From Saprospiraceae bacterium (GTDB lineage: Bacteria > Bacteroidota > Bacteroidia > Chitinophagales > Saprospiraceae), in assembly GCA_016717105.1 (NCBI GenBank), contig JADKGF010000020.1, positions 3,345 through 67,344 on the forward strand: a DNA stretch of 64,000 nt, read 5' to 3'. This document shows, in pieces, positions 1 to 9,287 of this stretch. The position numbers and the translations under genes are program-made. The first letter of the stretch is position 1. Each line of letters starts with the position of its first letter. The notes below the pieces were generated by a model, which was not told where the DNA came from, did not search any database, and saw only the letters and a program-made list of their open reading frames with translations.

Positions 1-372
1 GGTAGGGGAAGTAGAGTGAGTAGCTTTTTTTAAGCTGATGGCCCTACCATACCATATAGAAGAGTTATGGCTTTCGCCTCTATCTACTGGTGTGACGATG
101 TCCCAAGTACCACCAGCTTCCGCTATAAGTCCATTTTTTATCCTTATTTTTAGTCAGATCTACATGGATCAGCAAGGGAATCGATATGCGATCGCTAAAT
201 TCATTATAGTTTAGATAAGGTATAATTATATTTTGGTATTTCATTTCCATTCCAGTTTTAGCTTTAACTTTGGGGATAGAGCATATTCTACATGTAGTGA
301 AAATCCTATAGGTACATCTAGTTTTTCATTGACAAATCCTACATGCGTGCCTACGCCATATTGGAAGTTTTT
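1..372 (-). pseudogene. Degraded beta-strand-rich gene fragment (possible outer-membrane barrel)
   Basis: No continuous ORF survives. Conceptual translation of the minus strand, changing frame, gives alternating hydrophobic/polar strands such as FQYGVGTHVGFVNEK (about 320-365), then SLHVEYALSPKLKLKLEWK, then SDRISIPLLIHVDLTKNKD (about 150-200). This pattern resembles outer-membrane beta-barrel strands. Stops and frame changes separate the pieces. It lies just downstream of the decayed lipoprotein gene on the same strand and may be either its distal part or a separate overlapping gene. The gene continues beyond the left edge of the window. The family was not identified and the assignment is inference from strand pattern only. 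Confidence 0.35.
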
Positions 373-399
373 GTGCCATACACAGATTTATGGATAACA

Positions 400-1888
400 A
401 GATGGTGCTTACGAATAATCCCAAATTTTGCTTGTGCAACTTTGATGTAAGTATCATATATAACTTTGTTTGTTAGTATTTATAGAAAATGGCAGATTGT
501 ATCTGAAGTCTGTCGTACACCAACCATAAATATCTAAGCCTATAGAAGTAGAGTATGATGGATATATGATTTTTTGTCCCGTAAAAGAACGCTGATAGCA
601 ATGAGAAAGATCGGTTCTAAAATTTATTGGATTAACAGAATCTTCATAATATAGAAAATTAGAACAAATAGAGTATTCTAGGTCTTTATCGGGACTGACA
701 TCGTCAAACATTAAAGCATTTATAAGGAATCTTTTACCATTTGTTTGACTAGATTTGTAGGCCAATGAGACTATTGGCACTGAAAATTGCCTATCATTAT
801 GTATGGTAATTCCTTCAGTTAATGTGACTGTCGTTACAAACTTATCAGCTCTGATACCTCATATTTGGTACTACAAATCGTTTAATTATGTCAAGCTGCC
901 TAGCTGAAATCATATCAAAGGAAACATTGGCCGATTCTCTAAATAGTATTCCTCTAAAAAAAGATATAAATCCTCTAAAACTTCAAAATCTCCAAGGATG
1001 AGGTTTTTATTCAGTGGATTATCAGGGTCACAGTTTCTAGGACAGTCATTTCCACAATTTTGTGAAGTATAGGCAAACTCACCCGTATAGCTACAGTGCT
1101 CTTGCCAGATGGCATAGCATTTTTTGTTTGTCTAATAAGATCTTGTTTGGACTTGTGGCACTTGGACTCCAGAGAGTCAGTATCTGAGAGTAGTATATTT
1201 TTGGTACAATACTCTATTTGGGGAAGAAATTCATATAAACTGATGTTCTTTTCATTAGTCAGATTGTCAGTGTTGAGCAAAAGGTAGTCAGATGAGTATT
1301 TGACCATGATGTAGAAGTATTTCACTTGCTCATAGAAAGCAGCGTTAACATCTTTAATTAATTCTGAGTAGCCATTGTGATAGTAAAATGTGTAGGTAAA
1401 GCCTGGTAGTAAATTTGGCGTTTGTACGCCCACAAAGGGTATGATGTTTTTGGTATCCCATATCATCGAATGAAACAAATCTGGTAGTTTGATCGCTACC
1501 ATAGGATCATCATTTGCGACACGATCCATTAATGTCTCACCAAAGATTCCTTCACCTCATCATCTTCATGTGCTTGTATGAGCTGAGCTACGGTCTTGCC
1601 TGATGGTAAGATGTCATCTTTGATCAATGCGAATAGTAATTCGTTATAAATTTTCTCCCCTGGAATCGTGCTTTTTTCTTTGATGTACGCTCTAAATTCT
1701 TGCTCCCCAAGGGCTCTTGCCACAGACTTTCCGAATGCCAATCTGATCTGAGTAAGATCTTTAAAGTTAGGATTACTATTTTCGGCCCAAGCGACTATAT
1801 TCCTATCACTAGAAAAATCATCCTTGGAGCAGGAAGCAATCAGGATGAAGAGAGAAAGAAAAGTTAAATGTTTTATAATCATGGTCAT
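400..1888 (-). pseudogene. Decayed secreted lipoprotein gene with at least four frameshifts
   Basis: The start at 1888 gives a lipoprotein signal ending in LFILIASCSKDD, so the Cys is the predicted lipidation site. The frame runs to 1529, but the protein clearly continues in another frame (ETLMDRVAND), and adding one T to the short run at 1542-1544 would restore it. More frame changes are needed near 1110 (to reach YTSQNCGNDCPRNCDPDN), near 930-960, near 850 and near 460. Long in-frame stretches between lesions (1011-1529 and 454-780) show a formerly intact protein of about 450-500 residues with a Cys-rich middle. Function is unknown. The density of lesions suggests a pseudogene, although poor sequence quality cannot be excluded. 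Confidence 0.7.
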
Positions 1889-2227
1889 AAATTAAAAATT
1901 TGTAGTGATAATACTTCATTAATATTACAAAATATTTTGAAATAAAAAATTTTTACACATAATATATAAACTTAATTTATAATAATATTATATGTGTACT
2001 GTACTAATAAAAGTATAATAAATAACATATGTTCTTATTTAATATTTTAAATTAGCCTTCTTGGTTATTTCATTTTTACCATATTTGAACAAACTATGGT
2101 AAAATTGAAAAAAATTATAAATTTTACTCCATAAAAGCCTTCAACCTAAAATCAAAAAAATGATCCTACCTCACAAAGATATAAACTAATTGCTTTCTTT
2201 AATGTTTTAATATCGATACAAGCAGAT
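1889..2227. other. AT-rich intergenic region between divergent genes
   Basis: Very AT-rich spacer separating the minus-strand decayed lipoprotein from the plus-strand small secreted protein. It presumably carries divergent promoters. I see no gene, repeat or convincing hairpin in it. Confidence 0.5.
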
Positions 2228-2512
2228 ATGAATAAGTATTTACTAGTCTTCATTTTATTATTTTCTTTCCAAAACGTTTGGCAATTAACTTTTTCGACAA
2301 AGTCTGCTATTGTTATTTTGGCAGAAGAAAATCATGAAGATCAATCATCCGCTGAAAAATTATTCAAAGAATGTATTGTATCTACTACTTCGGCAATATC
2401 TAAATGGATCAGACCTACTGGCAAAGAACATGAAAACATTATTTATATAAGCCAATCAGTCACGTCTGTGATCATCAATGTGGAAACGCCGCCACCCAAT
2501 AAATTTTCCTAA
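2228..2512 (+). CDS. Small secreted hypothetical protein
   Basis: A 94-residue protein. The first roughly 20 residues (MNKYLLVFILLFSFQNVWQL) form a hydrophobic signal or anchor segment, followed by a mostly polar region with single Cys and Trp residues and a C-terminal ETPPPNKFS tail. No lipobox is apparent and no family is recognised. It stands alone, about 290 bp before the SulP transporter gene, and reads in the same direction. The ATG follows a short AAGCAG-like purine stretch. Coding status is supported only by the ORF and the signal-like N-terminus, so it is a modest-confidence gene. Confidence 0.5.
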   Translation: MNKYLLVFILLFSFQNVWQLTFSTKSAIVILAEENHEDQSSAEKLFKECIVSTTSAISKWIRPTGKEHENIIYISQSVTSVIINVETPPPNKFS

Positions 2513-2805
2513 AAATAAAATGGCTTACTAAAAAGTAGATAATATCAATAATTACAAAATTTTATTTTTTATATATTGAATTAAAGCATTCATATTTTCA
2601 TTCCCAAACTAAGCACGACAAGCTTTGGTAAGGAAAATAAGCATATAGAATAAGATTTTGAAAAGTAATTTAATTAATCCTTTTTAGAAAGCTACCTAAT
2701 TTAATTAGATTTTGGTTTTGCCATATACTTGTAGTAAAGAGTCGCAAGTATTGAAGTAACATCAGAATCTATGCTGAGTTATGTTTATTAAGGAAATTTA
2801 TAATC

Positions 2806-4458
2806 ATGAAGATAAATAATCAATCGCTGAAAGGGGATATTTTTGGTGGTGTCACAGCGGGAATTGTGGCCTTACCGTTGGCATTAGCATTTGGAGTACA
2901 ATCGGGTTTAGGAGCTGCGGCAGGTCTATACGGTGCGATAGGATTGGGCATATTTGCGGCCTTATTTGGCGGTACTAATACACAAATAAGTGGACCTACG
3001 GGACCAATGACCGTAGTCTCTGCTACTACTATTGCATTATTGATTGCACAAAAAGGTTCGTTAGAGAGCGCTTTACCTGCCATATTATTGTGTTTTGTAC
3101 TTACGGGTGCTTTCATGATATTGATGGGAATCCTGAAATTGGGCCAGTATATCAAATACATACCATATCCTGTAGTTTCGGGTTTTATGACTGGCATCGG
3201 TGTCATTATCATCATGCTACAGTTGTTTCCCATGTTAGGCTACGAATCACCCAAAACCATTCCGCAAATCTTAGTCAACATCGGTGATCCTTTACGTGAT
3301 ATACATTACCCTTCACTAGGATTAACAGTATTGACGATGATTATTGTCTATTTATTTCCGAAAGTATCCAAGACGATTCCTAGCACTTTGGTAGCACTTA
3401 TTTCCGTGACCGTTTTGGCGTGGGGTTTATCCATGGACGTGGCTATCATAGGAGCAATACCTTCAGGATTACCCAATTTACATTTCGATCTATTTACAGC
3501 AATTAGCGATTTTAATTTAATCTTAATGCCTGCAGTTACTTTGGCAGCTCTAGGCGCAATAGATAGTTTGTTGACGTCTGTAGTAGCTGACAATGTAACC
3601 AAAACCAGTCACGAATCTAACAAAGAGTTGGTAGGCCAAGGTATTGGAAATATGGTAGCTGGAATGATTGGCGGGATACCAGGAGCAGGCGCAACCATGC
3701 GTACATTGGTCAATATCAATTCAGGTGGTACAACCAAAATGTCTGGTGTGATTCATGGCGTCTTCCTTTTATTGGTTTTATTGGGATTAAGTTCCATGGC
3801 GGCATTGATTCCTATTCCTGTTTTATCTGGTATTTTACTTACTGTAGGCATCAGTATTGTGGACAAAAAAGGCCTCAGTCATATAGGCAAAATCACCAAA
3901 ACTGATGCAATAGTATTGATTATCGTACTTATACTTACCGTTTTTGTCGATTTGCTCCAAGCGGTCGCTGCAGGTATGATCATATCTTCTATTATTTTTA
4001 TCAAGCAAATGGGAGATATTACACAAAAAGCCTCGACAACGACATCTATAGAAAGCGACGAAGAGGCTGAGTACCTTCACGATAGATACCATATCGACAT
4101 TTCGATCAGACCTTTTGTAACTATTAAGACAATCAATGGCCCATTATTTTTTGGCAATAGCGAATATTTCATGCAATTGAGTAAAAAAATACCAGATGCA
4201 ATAAAGCTATTAATCATTGATATGCGGCATGTCCCATACATAGATCAATCTGGTTTGTATTCGTTGGAGTCCATTATCCTCAGTCTAGAGCAAAACAAAG
4301 TACAAGTATATCTACTCAATTTGCAAAAACAACCTCATGCGATGATGAAAAATATATTACTCATCCCCAATGTAGTAGAATCTAATTCCTTATTTGATGA
4401 TGAATTACTATGTGCAGTAGCTGCAAAAAAATATATTGAACAAATAAATAAAAATTAA
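2806..4458 (+). CDS. SulP-family anion (probably bicarbonate) transporter with STAS domain
   Basis: A 550-residue inner-membrane transporter of the SulP/SLC26 family. The N-terminal motif GDIFGGVTAGIVALPLALAF and the following GPTGPMTVV segment are SulP signatures. A series of hydrophobic segments continues to about residue 410. Residues about 425-540 form a cytoplasmic STAS domain (LLIIDMRHVPYIDQSGLYSL). SulP proteins move sulfate, bicarbonate or other anions. The next gene, 8 bp downstream, encodes a beta-carbonic anhydrase, a pairing that favours bicarbonate uptake (BicA-like) over sulfate. The length is normal for the family. Substrate assignment is inference from context; family assignment is firm. 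Confidence 0.93.
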   Translation: MKINNQSLKGDIFGGVTAGIVALPLALAFGVQSGLGAAAGLYGAIGLGIFAALFGGTNTQISGPTGPMTVVSATTIALLIAQKGSLESALPAILLCFVLTGAFMILMGILKLGQYIKYIPYPVVSGFMTGIGVIIIMLQLFPMLGYESPKTIPQILVNIGDPLRDIHYPSLGLTVLTMIIVYLFPKVSKTIPSTLVALISVTVLAWGLSMDVAIIGAIPSGLPNLHFDLFTAISDFNLILMPAVTLAALGAIDSLLTSVVADNVTKTSHESNKELVGQGIGNMVAGMIGGIPGAGATMRTLVNINSGGTTKMSGVIHGVFLLLVLLGLSSMAALIPIPVLSGILLTVGISIVDKKGLSHIGKITKTDAIVLIIVLILTVFVDLLQAVAAGMIISSIIFIKQMGDITQKASTTTSIESDEEAEYLHDRYHIDISIRPFVTIKTINGPLFFGNSEYFMQLSKKIPDAIKLLIIDMRHVPYIDQSGLYSLESIILSLEQNKVQVYLLNLQKQPHAMMKNILLIPNVVESNSLFDDELLCAVAAKKYIEQINKN

Positions 4459-4466
4459 TTAAAAAA

Positions 4467-5108
4467 ATGAGTGAATTTTATAATAAAATCTTGGACAACA
4501 ACAGAAAATGGGTAGCTGACAAAACGCTCAATGACCCTGATTATTTTAAAAGGCTGAGTGAAGGACAATCGCCGCCATTACTATGGATAGGCTGCTCTGA
4601 CAGTCGTGTCCCAGCCAATGAAATCACAGGTACACAACCTGGTGAAGTGTTTGTACATAGAAATATTGCCAATATGGTGATACATTCGGATATGAATCTA
4701 CTCAGCGTGCTCGACTACGCCGTCAATGTACTCAAAGTCAGGCATGTGATCGTTTGCGGACATTATGGATGTGGTGGTGTGAAGGCAGCTATGGGCAATG
4801 CAAATATTGGATTGATCGATAATTGGATCAGACATATCAAAGATGTGTATCGCTTTCATTATGAAGAACTGGATGCCATCGTAGATGAAGAAAAGAAATT
4901 TGACCGTTTTGTAGAAGTGAATGTAATAGAACAGGTCATGGATTTGGCCAAAACATCTATCGTTCAAAATGCGTGGGCACAAGGTCAAGACTTATGGATA
5001 CACGGTTGGGTGTATTCTCTAAAAGACGGACTTGTAAAAGATTTGAATGTAAATTTTGGAAGTAATAAGGAATTACCAGATGTATATCAACTAAATAAAA
5101 TTTTGTGA
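4467..5108 (+). CDS. can: Beta-class carbonic anhydrase
   Basis: A 213-residue enzyme that interconverts CO2 and bicarbonate. The zinc ligands are visible: Cys43 in WIGCSDSR, with the Asp45/Arg47 dyad, and His99 and Cys102 in VCGHYGCGGV. Length and motif spacing fit the beta class of the E. coli Can type. It starts 8 bp after the SulP transporter stop and is presumably co-transcribed with it, so imported bicarbonate could be dehydrated in the cytoplasm, or CO2 trapped. The CO2/formate theme recurs in the formate dehydrogenase genes downstream. No N-terminal signal peptide is seen, so the enzyme is cytoplasmic. Confidence 0.95.
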   Translation: MSEFYNKILDNNRKWVADKTLNDPDYFKRLSEGQSPPLLWIGCSDSRVPANEITGTQPGEVFVHRNIANMVIHSDMNLLSVLDYAVNVLKVRHVIVCGHYGCGGVKAAMGNANIGLIDNWIRHIKDVYRFHYEELDAIVDEEKKFDRFVEVNVIEQVMDLAKTSIVQNAWAQGQDLWIHGWVYSLKDGLVKDLNVNFGSNKELPDVYQLNKIL

Positions 5109-5150
5109 TAGTTAATTTTTGAAATTAACCAATTTTTGTATTCTTTTTTT

Positions 5151-7244
5151 TCATGATGATAATAAAGTCCGCAGCAAGTTGTTGCGGGCTTTATTTTTTA
5201 TATTTTCTAACCAAAGTTGGTATTGTGGATATGACACACTCAAATGCGCTGCTTCTTCTTCAGTACTTTTCTTACCTTGATAGTAAGGCAATATCTCAAC
5301 ATCAAGCAAGTTTAAAGCTTTCATTTTCTCTACCGCATCTTCTGCATCAGCTAATGTCAAATAATTGCCTGATGTGTAGGAATAATTGCTATCTCCAGCT
5401 GTTTTCTCCATGATGATATCCGGCAATACTCCCAACACATCACTTTTTAACATCTGGACGACCTGTGCAAATTTTATCCTAAAAGTGACACCTTGATTTT
5501 GGTCATTAAAGATATCCCATTTTGTATCTCTGAATTGCTCTGCTACTGTGGGTTTGTCATATAAAACTTTAATAGGTGCACGACCATCTTTGATAAAATC
5601 AATATCTATCCTTTTATTTATCTTTTCTGCCAAAGTCGAATTTATACCATTTATCACAGGTGCCGCCAATACTTCGGCAATATAATGACTTTGCAATAAC
5701 AAGCGTGCCTCGGGATACACCAACATAAGATCCGCTATTCTCCTTATCGAGTTTAGGTTTTGGTTGTTCAAGACATCTTCATCACCTTGGAAATAAAGTG
5801 GTCCAGTCACAAATTCTTTTTCAGGCAATGGCGTTATCTCGACTGGCTTGTTTTCTTGAACTACTTCTTTTGTGCTGAGCGAATCATTGATAGCAAAAAG
5901 CTCATTATGTCCTAGTACAAATCCTGGCATTTCCACAAAATTCATCTGCCCAAATAACTGCTCCTTAAAGTATGCTATATAGATATCAAAACCACCTTTG
6001 GAAGCCAATCTATTTGATGAAAAGACCGCAGAATTGCCATCAGCTGATATTTCCATTTCCCGATCATCCATCGGTGAATTGATCGGTGCAAAAAGGTTAG
6101 AAACTTGCCATGTTCCTGATGTATATTCGGCACTAAAAATATCAAATCCTCCTAATGTTTTCAATCTGTCAGAAGAGAAAAATAAGGTAGTTCCATTTTT
6201 TAGTAAATAAGGAGAAACCTCATCTTCAGGAGTATTTACTTCTGGTCCTAAGTTATTGACATCATGCCAAAATCCATTTTGATACACCGAATAGTATAAA
6301 TCATACTTGCCATATCCGCCAGCTCTGGCAGAAGAAAAAATCATCAGGCTGTCATTAAAAAAATGCAAGTCCCTATCTCCATTCTCTGGATTAAAATGCC
6401 CAAGTGATACTGAAACTGGCAATATTTCAATATTTTTTTCCAACTTGAACGTGTCCGTATATAAACTAGAAGCACCTTGACCTGTCCTTTTAAGATAGTA
6501 TATTATGCTGCCATCCACACTAAAATCTTGAAGAATATCTTCTTTTGGTGAATTTAATAGCGCATCCATCGGAAGGACAGTGCTCCAGTTACCTTCTTGT
6601 AAATCAACATAATACATATCTGAACAATAAGTGCCTTTGATCACATCAGCTAGTCCGTTTTTGTCTCTCAGGCCACCGGTGGATTCACTACGTGCCGAAG
6701 AAAAATAATATCTGCCTACCTTGGTAGGGCTTTGTTTGGGTGCAATTTCGTCAAAAACGGTATTTACATTGCCACCCAAATTTTCTACAAAAGCTAGTTG
6801 TGCGCTGTATTTCTTATTCTTTGCATATCCACACCTTTTGATCTCATTTACGGTAGATTCCCAATCCACATCATTTGACTTCAAGGTATTTAGGTATGTT
6901 TTGTAAAATCTTGCAGCTTCCTGATAGTCACCTTTTGCAAAATAAGCTTGCGCACTGTATTTGAATCGTTTCACATCCAAGGACTTGAGTGTATGCGCAG
7001 ATGCCATATCAGCTATGCATGCATCCGGATTGTTAGTTTTGAGATATGCAAAGCCTCTCTTGATGAGTGCGTCTGGTTTTTTGTTTATTTTTTTATAGTT
7101 GTTATATGATTGGATTGCTTCAGCATATTTTCCGGCTTCAAAGTAAATATCACCTTGCTTTAATTGAGATTTTTGTGAAAACACCACACATGGCATTGTC
7201 AGTATCTGTATCAAAAAAAGTAATATTGAAATTTGTTTTAACAT
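5151..7244 (-). CDS. TPR / PD40 beta-propeller / OmpA-like envelope protein
   Basis: A 697-residue exported protein with signal peptide MLKQISILLFLIQIL...VVFSQ. Residues about 25-130 are TPR-like (QGDIYFEAGKYAEAIQSYNN). Residues about 165-430 contain repeated PD40/WD40-like blades (YYFSSARSES, LFFSSDRLKTLGGFDIFSAE, AVFSSNRLASKGGFDIYIA). Residues about 475-580 resemble a divergent OmpA-type peptidoglycan-binding domain (GPLYFQGDEDVLNNQNLNSI), and about 610-670 are SPOR-like (SYTSGNYLTLADAEDAVEKM). This order is common in Bacteroidota envelope proteins, including PorE-like T9SS accessory proteins, but no precise identity is claimed. It begins 2 bp after the E2 stop, so the two genes are co-transcribed. 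Its 3' end overlaps a terminator hairpin. Confidence 0.8.
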   Translation of the reverse strand: MLKQISILLFLIQILTMPCVVFSQKSQLKQGDIYFEAGKYAEAIQSYNNYKKINKKPDALIKRGFAYLKTNNPDACIADMASAHTLKSLDVKRFKYSAQAYFAKGDYQEAARFYKTYLNTLKSNDVDWESTVNEIKRCGYAKNKKYSAQLAFVENLGGNVNTVFDEIAPKQSPTKVGRYYFSSARSESTGGLRDKNGLADVIKGTYCSDMYYVDLQEGNWSTVLPMDALLNSPKEDILQDFSVDGSIIYYLKRTGQGASSLYTDTFKLEKNIEILPVSVSLGHFNPENGDRDLHFFNDSLMIFSSARAGGYGKYDLYYSVYQNGFWHDVNNLGPEVNTPEDEVSPYLLKNGTTLFFSSDRLKTLGGFDIFSAEYTSGTWQVSNLFAPINSPMDDREMEISADGNSAVFSSNRLASKGGFDIYIAYFKEQLFGQMNFVEMPGFVLGHNELFAINDSLSTKEVVQENKPVEITPLPEKEFVTGPLYFQGDEDVLNNQNLNSIRRIADLMLVYPEARLLLQSHYIAEVLAAPVINGINSTLAEKINKRIDIDFIKDGRAPIKVLYDKPTVAEQFRDTKWDIFNDQNQGVTFRIKFAQVVQMLKSDVLGVLPDIIMEKTAGDSNYSYTSGNYLTLADAEDAVEKMKALNLLDVEILPYYQGKKSTEEEAAHLSVSYPQYQLWLENIKNKARNNLLRTLLSS
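5162..5194. terminator. Bidirectional hairpin terminator lying inside the 3' end of a CDS
   Basis: Arms 5162-5177 (ATAAAGTCCGCAGCAA) and 5179-5194 pair at 14 of 16 positions around a single unpaired base, with T-rich tracts on both sides. It sits between the converging carbonic anhydrase and PD40/OmpA-like genes and would serve both strands. The hairpin encodes the last dozen residues of the minus-strand protein. Confidence 0.75.
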
Positions 7245-7246
7245 CT

Positions 7247-8548
7247 TTAAATAAGTGTGTTTGGATCAAATTTTTCGAGATAATCGGAGATACGCTTCAG
7301 AAATGCACCACCTAAGGCGCCATCAACTATACGATGATCATATGACAATGACAAAAACATCATATGTCTTACCGCGATGACGTCACCATATTCGGTTTCC
7401 AGTACTGCAGGTTTTTTTACGATCGCTCCAGTAGCTAAAATCGCTACTTGTGGTTGATTGATGATCGGTGTGCCCATGAGATTGCCGAAAGTACCTACAT
7501 TGGTAATGGTGAAAGTACCATCTTTGATTTCATCAGGCTTGAGCTTGTTTTCTCTTGCTCTGGAAGCTAAATCATTGACTGATTTGGCTAGTCCTGCGAG
7601 ATTATACATATCTGCATTTTTGATGACAGGCACGATGAGATTTCCGGTTGGTAAGGCGGCAGCCATGCCTATATTTATGTCCTTTTTGACAATGATTTTC
7701 GTTCCATCCAAGGAGACATTGACCATTGGGTAATCCTTAATGGCTTTTACGACCGCATCTACAAATAATGGTGTAAAGGTAATATTTGTACCATATTTAT
7801 CCTGAAACTTACGCTTGTTGGCTTCGCGCCACTTTACAAGATTGGTCACATCCGACTCCACAAAAGAAGTAACATGTGGCGATGTCTGTTTGCTCATGAC
7901 CATATGGTCTGCGATAAGCTTACGCATACGGTCCATTTCTATGATCTCCGTACTACCTGAGAATGAAATGCCTTCACTTGGCGCAGCAACAGGTGTAGAT
8001 GCACGCATTGGCTGCTGAACAACTACAGAAGCTGGTGCATTCTGTCTATCAGCTACATATTGTAGGATATCATGTTTGGTTACACGGCCTTGTGCTCCGG
8101 TACCTGCTATTTTACTGAGTTCGTCACCAGATATTTTTTCTTCCTTGGCTATACTTCTTACCAATGGAGAATAAAATCTATCACCAGAAATTGATTCCTT
8201 CGAAATAGAAGTTACAGGAATGTCAGCCTCAATAACCTTGGCTACTTCCTCGATTTTTGGTGCCACATCAGCAACAGCCGGACTTGCTACAGGCTGGACA
8301 TTTTCTCCTTCAGTAGCAATGATGGCAATCACTTTTCCTACAGCGACTACACTTTCTTCAGGGTATAAAATCTCCACAATAGTACCATCTACTGGTGACG
8401 GAATTTCAGAGTCCACTTTATCTGTAGCAATTTCGAGTATTGTATCATCTGTAGCGACTTTATCGCCTACATTTTTTATCCATTTAAGGATAGTGGCTTC
8501 AATGATGCTTTCACCCATTTTGGGCATTAACAATTCGACTTTCGCCAT
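7247..8548 (-). CDS. 2-oxoacid dehydrogenase E2 (dihydrolipoamide acyltransferase)
   Basis: A 433-residue E2 core subunit of a 2-oxoacid dehydrogenase complex. Residues 1-76 are one lipoyl domain with the lipoylation site in EIATDKVDSE. Residues about 128-168 are the peripheral-subunit-binding domain (SPLVRSIAKEEKISGDELSK). Residues about 200-433 are the acyltransferase domain, with the catalytic His near 405 in SYDHRIVDG. It transfers the acyl group from lipoyl to CoA. Substrate class (branched-chain, pyruvate or 2-oxoglutarate) cannot be fixed from the sequence; the branched-chain type is common for Bacteroidota E2s of this form. E1 and E3 genes are not in the window. Its only operon partner is the envelope protein 2 bp downstream. 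Confidence 0.93.
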   Translation of the reverse strand: MAKVELLMPKMGESIIEATILKWIKNVGDKVATDDTILEIATDKVDSEIPSPVDGTIVEILYPEESVVAVGKVIAIIATEGENVQPVASPAVADVAPKIEEVAKVIEADIPVTSISKESISGDRFYSPLVRSIAKEEKISGDELSKIAGTGAQGRVTKHDILQYVADRQNAPASVVVQQPMRASTPVAAPSEGISFSGSTEIIEMDRMRKLIADHMVMSKQTSPHVTSFVESDVTNLVKWREANKRKFQDKYGTNITFTPLFVDAVVKAIKDYPMVNVSLDGTKIIVKKDINIGMAAALPTGNLIVPVIKNADMYNLAGLAKSVNDLASRARENKLKPDEIKDGTFTITNVGTFGNLMGTPIINQPQVAILATGAIVKKPAVLETEYGDVIAVRHMMFLSLSYDHRIVDGALGGAFLKRISDYLEKFDPNTLI

Positions 8549-8701
8549 GGTTTCACGCTTAGGTTTGGTTATGAAAGCGCAAAATTACGAATTTTTATTG
8601 TGAGAATGAAAAAAAAGCGGTCAATTGCATGAGAATGAAGTAAACAATGGTGGAAATTAGAAAGATGTGAAAGCTAGAATCGCTGCATGAAATTTTTGAA
8701 T

Positions 8702-9100
8702 ACTATTTCTTATCAATTGGTATGAATGGAAACCAAACAGAATTTGTTTCATATCCATATTTAGACAAATAGATATCCAAATCTTCAAAACGATCAAGTA
8801 AGCTTGTAAAATAGTATATTTCACCAAATTCATTTTTTAATACAAAAATATTTAAAATTAATATGAAGTAATTGAGCTGCAAATACTGCTGTTAAAATTA
8901 TTTTTACTTCTTCATTTAAATCTAACTCGAATGTCTTAATGTTGTAAGGTTTTCCAATTTAATTTGATTATTCGTAATTTCAATAATTTGATTCCCATTT
9001 ATATTTTTATAATTTAAATATAAAAATATTGATGGTAGTGGTTTTGTAATAAAGTAAATATAAATAAGATAATTATTATGAAGATGTTTGATTTAAATAT
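8702..9100 (-). pseudogene. Remnant of a small hypothetical gene, frameshifted
   Basis: The otherwise gene-free 8549-9287 interval holds a minus-strand coding remnant. Reading towards 8702 gives NYKNINGNQIIEITNNQIKL (about 8960-9020), then after a frame change YNIKTFELDLNEEVKIILTA (about 8890-8950), then after another shift VLKNEFGEIYYFTSLLDRFE followed by DLDIYLSKYGYETNSVWFPF and a TAG at 8702-8704. The pieces follow each other without a gap and read like one soluble protein of about 120 residues. No family is recognised. The short ORFs on either strand around 9014-9275 are AT-driven and not credible. Confidence 0.45.
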
Positions 9101-9287
9101 TAATAAGAATATTAATATTGATATAAAAAATATGTTAAGCAAAAATACAGAAAACAAGTGTTCAAAGATTTTTGATTTTGTTACAATTAATTTCAATGAT
9201 TTCTATTTAGAAAATACGCTGCAAATTAGTACTATTATGCTAAAATATAGTTTGGCAAAGTTCTCAAAAAACTGAAAACTCTAACCT

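Noticed and set aside
2806..5108. Sulfate uptake locus
   Set aside because: No sulfate-assimilation gene is nearby and the direct partner is a carbonic anhydrase, so bicarbonate is the more likely substrate.
9014..9275. Overlapping short ORFs on both strands
   Set aside because: Composed almost only of Ile, Phe, Leu, Asn and Lys, as expected from AT-rich DNA. The better reading is a decayed minus-strand gene in another frame.
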